Below, one piece after another: positions 7,887 through 11,163 of a stretch of 11,163 nt of DNA (positions within the stretch are counted from its first letter, which is position 1; the number at the start of each line of letters is the position of its first letter). A model generated the notes under the pieces. The model did no database searches. It had not been told where the DNA came from and worked only from the letters and a program-made list of their open reading frames with translations. The position numbers and the translations under genes were made by a program. The DNA lies in contig JAJYPU010000050.1 of NCBI GenBank assembly GCA_021795095.1, positions 1-11,163 on the forward strand, given 5' to 3'. This stretch comes from Actinomycetes bacterium (lineage in GTDB: Bacteria > Actinomycetota > Acidimicrobiia > Acidimicrobiales > RAAP-2).

Positions 7887-8495
7887 CTACGAACGAGGGC
7901 TGATTACCTCGTCGATAAGTCCATATTCCACGGCTTCGTCCGCACCGATAATGAAGTCACGGTCCGTGTCCTTCGTAATGCGTTCCACCGACTGGCCAGT
8001 GTCGTTAGCCAACATGAAGTTGAGCATGTCCTTCATCCGAAGGATCTCACGAGCCTGGATCTCGATGTCCGAAGCCTGACCGCCGACGCCGCCCCACGGC
8101 TGGTGCAGCAGGACTCGGGCGTGAGGCAGGGCGTAGCGCTTACCTTTTGCGCCGGCGCCGAGCAGGACGGCTGCCGCCGATGCCGCCTGGCCGAAGCAGA
8201 AAGTCGACACGTCGGGCTTGATGTACTTCATCGTGTCGTAGATCGCCAAGAGCCCGGTGATGTCGCCACCGGGCGAGTTGATGTAGAGATTGATGTCCTT
8301 CTCGGGGTCCTCGGACTCGAGGAACAACATCTGGGCGCAAATCAAGTTGGCCACGGTGTCGTCGATCGGGGTCCCGAGGAAGATGATCCGCTCCCGCAGA
8401 AGGCGACTGTAGAGGTCGTACGCTCGCTCGCCACGATTCGACGACTCGACGACCGTCGGTACCAAGTAGTTCTGAGCTCGAAAGTGTTCGTTCAC
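7887..8495 (-). CDS. clpP: ClpP, serine peptidase subunit of Clp proteases
   Basis: The barrel-forming peptidase that degrades proteins unfolded by ClpX or other Clp ATPases. The 202 residues contain the full catalytic triad: Ser106 in [11 protein letters not shown], His131 in LLHQP and Asp180 in DTDRDF. The spacings are 25 and 49 residues, the same as in E. coli ClpP. The oligomer-handle region ([20 protein letters not shown]) is also typical. The N-terminus ([23 protein letters not shown]) resembles the canonical ClpP of other bacteria, while ASAAAVLL recalls actinobacterial ClpP2. Only one clpP is present, although relatives usually carry clpP1 and clpP2 side by side. GTG at 8495 has AAGG at 7 bases' spacing, overlapping the tig stop codon, with a 9-base gap to tig. 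Confidence 0.96.
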   Translation of the reverse strand: MNEHFRAQNYLVPTVVESSNRGERAYDLYSRLLRERIIFLGTPIDDTVANLICAQMLFLESEDPEKDINLYINSPGGDITGLLAIYDTMKYIKPDVSTFCFGQAASAAAVLLGAGAKGKRYALPHARVLLHQPWGGVGGQASDIEIQAREILRMKDMLNFMLANDTGQSVERITKDTDRDFIIGADEAVEYGLIDEVISPRS

Positions 8496-8502
8496 GGCTA
8501 TA

Positions 8503-8506
8503 CCTT
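8503..8506 (-). promoter_or_regulatory. Ribosome binding site of clpP
   Basis: AAGG on the minus strand, 7 bases before the clpP GTG and overlapping the TAA of tig. Ribosomes ending tig would sit on this site, suggesting linked translation. Confidence 0.5.
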
Positions 8507-9839
8507 AAACGTCCATTTCGAGCGACTGATCGACGCTCAAGAGGGCTGGGTCGATGACCAGACCCTCGGGATCGACGTAGGTGACGTTCTCCGTGAGCCA
8601 ACGAGACGCCTTCATCTTGGCAACCTCGGCGGTGAAAGCGACCGTTCGACCAGTGTCACGGAGGTTGACGCGCAGTACATCGGGCTCCACCGACATGGCC
8701 TCAGCCGTTTTCACCAGCTCCTCGTCGATCTCCTCATCGCTCGGCTCGAGGCTCTCGGCGCGCACGAGTGCCCGCAGGGCGAGGTCGATCCGTACCGCCC
8801 GCGCCGCGTCGGCGCGCAAGGACTCGAGCAATGCGTCGGGCGTCTGGTTGGTCACCTGCAAGAACGTCTCGAGACTCAACTTCTGTTCAGCGAGCCGGTG
8901 GCCAAGGTCGTGGAGGCGCTCGTTGGTCTCACTCGCGACCAGGGCTTCGGGAGCGGTGTCTTCGGCGACGAGCTCTCCCAGGGCGACCAGAACAGCGTCG
9001 CGCTGGGCGAACTGGGCTTCCATCACCTTGCGTCGGCGCATCTGGTCGACGAGTTGATCACGCATTTCGGCCACGGTCTGCCACTCGGTGTTTTCGGCCA
9101 CCCATTCGTCGGTCAACTCGGGTAGTACCCGTTCCTTCACCTGCTTCAGTTTCATGGCGTAGGTGACGACCCCGCCCCCCTGAACGCTGCCGTTGACGGT
9201 TAGGTTCTCGCCGGCACGCAGTCCGAGAATGAGCTCGTCGACACCCTCGGTGATCGCCCCCGAGCCCACGGTGTACATGTAGTCGCTCATCTCGAGGGGT
9301 TCGGCCTCACCCGCGACCTGGGTCGCCGTCACGTCCATGGTGACCAGGTCACCAGTCACGATGGGACGGTCAACGTCGTTCAACGTCGCGTCGGTCTCGC
9401 GGAAGCGGTCAATCTGCGCCTCAACCTCCGTGTCGGTGACCTGCGGCGAGGGTAGCGTCACTCGAAGTGCTCGATGACCGCTGATGGTGACCTCCGGGCG
9501 CACTTCGACATCAGCCTCGAACACGAGCGACCCTTCGACCTCACCACTGGTGACCGTGATTTCGGGTTCGGCGATCGGGTCGACGGCGGTGTCGGCGATC
9601 GCCCGCGCGTAGAAGTCCGGCATCGACTCACGAATGGCCTCGCTGCGCAAGACGTCGGCACCACCGATGTGGGCGATCAAGACGTTCTTTGGCACCTTGC
9701 CCTTGCGGAAGCCCTTGACCGAGACCTGTGTCGAGAGCGTTCGAGCCGCCTTGTCGATTGCGTCGGACATCTCGGCGTCGTCGAGCTCGACGACCAGCTT
9801 CACGTGGTTATTTTCGAGGTTGGAAACGGTTGCGCGCAT
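8505..9839 (-). CDS. tig: Trigger factor, ribosome-associated chaperone
   Basis: Binds near the ribosome exit tunnel and shields emerging chains; its middle domain is an FKBP-type prolyl isomerase. The 444 residues show three parts: the ribosome-binding domain (about 1-115) with the signature GFRKGKVPKNV at 43-53, the FKBP-like domain at about 155-240 (VTGDLVTMDV and YTVGSGAITEGVDE), and the helical chaperone arms at about 245-420. A short acidic/hydrophobic tail follows (about 420-444). The N-terminus MRATVSNLENNHVKL fits the family start. ATG at 9839 has no good ribosome binding site in the 34-base spacer after the upstream gene; weakly purine-rich GTAGG lies about 12 bases before it. It is followed closely by clpP, as in other actinobacteria. 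Confidence 0.96.
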   Translation of the reverse strand: MRATVSNLENNHVKLVVELDDAEMSDAIDKAARTLSTQVSVKGFRKGKVPKNVLIAHIGGADVLRSEAIRESMPDFYARAIADTAVDPIAEPEITVTSGEVEGSLVFEADVEVRPEVTISGHRALRVTLPSPQVTDTEVEAQIDRFRETDATLNDVDRPIVTGDLVTMDVTATQVAGEAEPLEMSDYMYTVGSGAITEGVDELILGLRAGENLTVNGSVQGGGVVTYAMKLKQVKERVLPELTDEWVAENTEWQTVAEMRDQLVDQMRRRKVMEAQFAQRDAVLVALGELVAEDTAPEALVASETNERLHDLGHRLAEQKLSLETFLQVTNQTPDALLESLRADAARAVRIDLALRALVRAESLEPSDEEIDEELVKTAEAMSVEPDVLRVNLRDTGRTVAFTAEVAKMKASRWLTENVTYVDPEGLVIDPALLSVDQSLEMDV

Positions 9840-9873
9840 AGGAGATGCCAGCCTACCGTTTGCCAGGCGTTGG

Positions 9874-10686
9874 TTAAATCATCACGCGCATGGCGTCGGC
9901 AAACCGTTGGGCGGCGCCTCGATCACCCCGTACGTCGGTGGCCGAGGCGCGAAGGAACGCATCAGCGCTGATCCGGCCGGCTGCGAGGCGCCAGAACAGG
10001 GCGACCGGCGTGCTGATCTCGGTGATGGGGGGCGTCGCCAGTTCGGCCACCGGTTGACAACGTCCCTCGGCCATCGCCACCATCACCGTTCGACCAGCCC
10101 GCCCGCTCAGGTTCAGTTGCATCGTGAAGCCGTCAGGCGCCTGCATCCGCTTACCCACCACGAAGGGAATCGCCGCTTCGAAGCGATTGACCACTATCTC
10201 CTCGCCCGGACCATGGTCGTCGGCGGGCTCGAGAAGCGCGTCTCTGATGTCCTGGAGATGGATCCAGCTGTCCAGGACTCGGGTCTCTTGAAATCGATAG
10301 TACGGCCGTTCGCCCTCAGGGCTCCAACCGATTCGTTCCCAGTCTTCATCATTGAGTGCCCGGAGTCGGGCGATCGAGCGGGTCGCGACGGCCATGAATC
10401 GGTCCAGGACCTCGATGCCGGGCTGGTCCCGGTACGCCGCGACGAATGCCTCGTTGAAACGACCAATCTCGTTCTTCACGTACTCGGGGTAGTTGTCATC
10501 GTGCGCGGGTGGCGCCTCGCCATTGAGCACCAGCTCGAAGCCGAGCAGATGACTGAGCACGTCGCGCACGCTCCAACCCGGACAGGCCGTCATCGAATCG
10601 TACGCCGACGGGGGCTGCGGGCGAACGACGTCGTCGATGGAGCGCCACGTCTGGTCGAGGGCATCGATAATCCACTCGTACGCCAT
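9874..10686 (-). CDS. Mycothiol-dependent maleylpyruvate isomerase-like / DinB-fold protein
   Basis: The 270-residue product has the layout of the actinobacterial MDMPI (TIGR03083-type) family: an N-terminal DinB-like four-helix bundle (about 1-155) and a smaller C-terminal SCP2-like domain (about 180-268). Visible marks are CPGWSVRDVLSHLLGFE (35-51) with His46, and TRVLDSWIHLQDIR (135-148) with His143. In the characterised family member the zinc ligands, as I recall, are His, Glu and His, with the Glu four residues before the second His. Here that position is Asp139. The C-terminal DVRGDRGAAQRFADAM also fits. Members may act as mycothiol transferases or isomerases, and the substrate cannot be predicted. 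ATG at 10686 has GAGG at 5 bases' spacing. It precedes tig by 34 bases on the same strand and could head the transcript. The family call is good, the function open. Confidence 0.8.
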   Translation of the reverse strand: MAYEWIIDALDQTWRSIDDVVRPQPPSAYDSMTACPGWSVRDVLSHLLGFELVLNGEAPPAHDDNYPEYVKNEIGRFNEAFVAAYRDQPGIEVLDRFMAVATRSIARLRALNDEDWERIGWSPEGERPYYRFQETRVLDSWIHLQDIRDALLEPADDHGPGEEIVVNRFEAAIPFVVGKRMQAPDGFTMQLNLSGRAGRTVMVAMAEGRCQPVAELATPPITEISTPVALFWRLAAGRISADAFLRASATDVRGDRGAAQRFADAMRVMI

Positions 10687-10733
10687 GGTGACCTCGCTTT
10701 CCCAAGACCACCATAGACAGTCTCCCCGCGACA

Positions 10734-10752
10734 GACGGGAGGTAATCCCGCC
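10734..10752 (-). repeat. Inverted repeat in the leader of the isomerase-like gene
   Basis: On the minus strand GGCGGGA, a 5-base spacer TTACC, then TCCCGTC can form a 7-bp RNA stem including one G-U pair. It ends 47 bases before the ATG. The 3' arm can instead pair with a downstream GGGAG, so two exclusive folds are possible. No T-run follows, so it is not a plain terminator. Confidence 0.4.
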
Positions 10753-10772
10753 TCAACCGCACTGCAGGCACG

Positions 10773-10793
10773 GAGCGTTTCGCGATGACGCTC
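10773..10793. repeat. Perfect 6-bp inverted repeat GAGCGT / ACGCTC
   Basis: GAGCGT at 10773-10778 and ACGCTC at 10788-10793 are exact inverted copies with a 9-base spacer containing TCGCGA, itself a palindrome. It could be a hairpin or an operator for a dimeric regulator. No T-run follows on either strand. It lies about 90 bases before the isomerase-like ATG. Confidence 0.45.
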
Positions 10794-10926
10794 TCCACAT
10801 TCCGCTCGTCGGCGAACCCCGCGGTGAGGCAGGGCGATTGAATATTAAGAGCCGACCTCGCCCACATTGGCGTCTCGTCGAGCCCGTTTGGCTTCGTACG
10901 TCGCGAGATGTGTCACGATGGTGCGA

Positions 10927-11001
10927 CGGGAAGTAGCGCAGCTTGGTTAGCGCGCCTGGTTTGGGACCAGGAGGCCGCGGGTTCGAATCCCGCCTTCCCG
11001 A
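10927..11001 (+). tRNA. tRNA-Pro (anticodon TGG)
   Basis: All four arms fold. The acceptor stem is CGGGAAG (10927-10933) with CTTCCCG (10994-11000) and discriminator A at 11001. The D-arm is GCGC / GCGC. The anticodon stem CCTGG / CCAGG (10955-10971) encloses loop TTTGGGA with anticodon TGG at 10962-10964. The T-arm is GCGGG / CCCGC with loop TTCGAAT (10977-10993). The variable loop is AGGCC. The bases after the discriminator are CCCA, so the terminal CCA is not encoded exactly and must be added or repaired by the CCA enzyme. It is the only plus-strand gene and runs away from the protein genes. Confidence 0.97.
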
Positions 11002-11163
11002 CCCAGTCTCTTCGGGCACCAGGCGTGCCAGATACCGTGAGGTCTTCACCTTTGCCGCTGAGCAGGAAGTTTCGGTTTGTGCGGTGCCGACAACCACGCG
11101 ATACGCGATGCTCGACCACAGTGTGGATGACGACCGCGGCTCAGTCTGATCGTCGATTCGACC
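11002..11163. other. Region downstream of tRNA-Pro, no gene seen
   Basis: These 162 bases hold no open frame I believe and no integrase-like start or copy of the tRNA 3' end. A short symmetric sequence CCACAGTGTGG (11116-11126) is the only structure, and it may be chance. There is no obvious terminator for the tRNA. Confidence 0.35.

Larger units (their letters stand above)
10687..10926. other. Divergent spacer between the isomerase-like gene and tRNA-Pro
   Basis: This 240-base spacer should carry the promoter of the minus-strand run and that of the plus-strand tRNA. I cannot pick either with confidence. AT-rich GAATATTAAG at about 10839-10848 is the only TATA-like patch. Upstream of the tRNA, TTGGCT at about 10889-10894 is a weak -35 without a clear -10. 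Two inverted repeats lie nearer the protein gene. No coding frame here looks real. Confidence 0.4.

Noticed and set aside
7758..9125. Long plus-strand open frame (455 codons) opposite clpX start, clpP and tig
   Set aside because: It crosses two certain genes and their gaps, has no family feature or good start, and is explained by the third-position GC bias of the opposite strand.
9634..10716. Plus-strand open frame (360 codons) opposite tig start and the isomerase-like gene
   Set aside because: Antisense to two supported genes, composition is shadow-like, and it has no recognisable domain.
10799..10820. Possible ClgR-type operator (CGC-N5-GCG) near TTCCGCTCGTCGGCGAAC
   Set aside because: ClgR controls clp genes in some actinobacteria, but the spacing here is six bases, not five, and the arms are not proper inverted copies.
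10753..11119. Two minus-strand open frames across the tRNA (e.g. with ...GKAGFEPAASWSQTRR...)
   Set aside because: This is the well-known false protein produced by translating the antisense of a tRNA gene. The tRNA-Pro fold explains the sequence fully.
11116..11162. Short palindromes CCACAGTGTGG and GTCGATTCGAC at the right edge
   Set aside because: Eleven-base symmetric strings are common by chance in GC-rich DNA, there is no gene beside them in the window, and one abuts the edge.
10927..11163. tRNA-Pro as an integration site for a mobile element
   Set aside because: There is no integrase, no repeat of the tRNA 3' end and no composition change in the 162 bases after it.

Overview
The window reads as a chromosomal housekeeping block from a GC-rich actinobacterium. 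The evidence is the gene order, the many GTG starts, and a protein of the mycothiol-dependent maleylpyruvate isomerase family, since mycothiol is an actinobacterial thiol. The order (tig, clpP, clpX, folC, ndk, mreB, mreC, mreD, mrdA) is the one known from Streptomyces, with differences: one clpP instead of a tandem pair, no valS between clpX and folC, and no recognisable rodA start after mrdA before the window ends. A member of the Acidimicrobiia or another deep actinobacterial lineage would fit, but that is inference.

Layout. All protein genes lie on the minus strand, so transcription runs from high to low coordinates. From the right edge: 11002-11163 holds no gene I can support; a tRNA-Pro(TGG) lies on the plus strand at 10927-11001; a 240-base divergent spacer follows (10687-10926) with two small inverted repeats. 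Next come a DinB/MDMPI-type protein (9874-10686), trigger factor (8505-9839), ClpP (7887-8495), ClpX (6567-7823), FolC (5235-6563), NDK (4801-5214), then MreB, MreC, MreD and PBP2 (4721 down to 200). A partial unknown gene may start at 76 and run off the left edge.

The genes form three functional groups. Trigger factor, ClpP and ClpX handle folding and degradation of proteins. FolC and NDK supply folylpolyglutamates and nucleoside triphosphates. MreB, MreC, MreD and PBP2 are the core of the elongasome, which directs lateral wall synthesis in rod-shaped cells. Most junctions are very tight: 9 bases for tig/clpP, 3 for clpX/folC, 20 for folC/ndk, 3 for mreB/mreC, and overlapping stop/start codons for mreC/mreD and mreD/mrdA. 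The two wider gaps, before clpX (63 bases) and before mreB (79 bases), are the likeliest places for internal promoters.

Several starts were set from Shine-Dalgarno position and family N-termini, not from the longest open frame (mrdA, mreD, ndk, clpX). I found no mobile element, CRISPR array, phage gene, toxin-antitoxin pair or defence gene, and nothing that amounts to a new biological system. The points worth a second look are modest: the single ClpP with mixed features, the unknown gene after mrdA, a Cys/His cluster in PBP2, and the isomerase-family gene at the head of the run.
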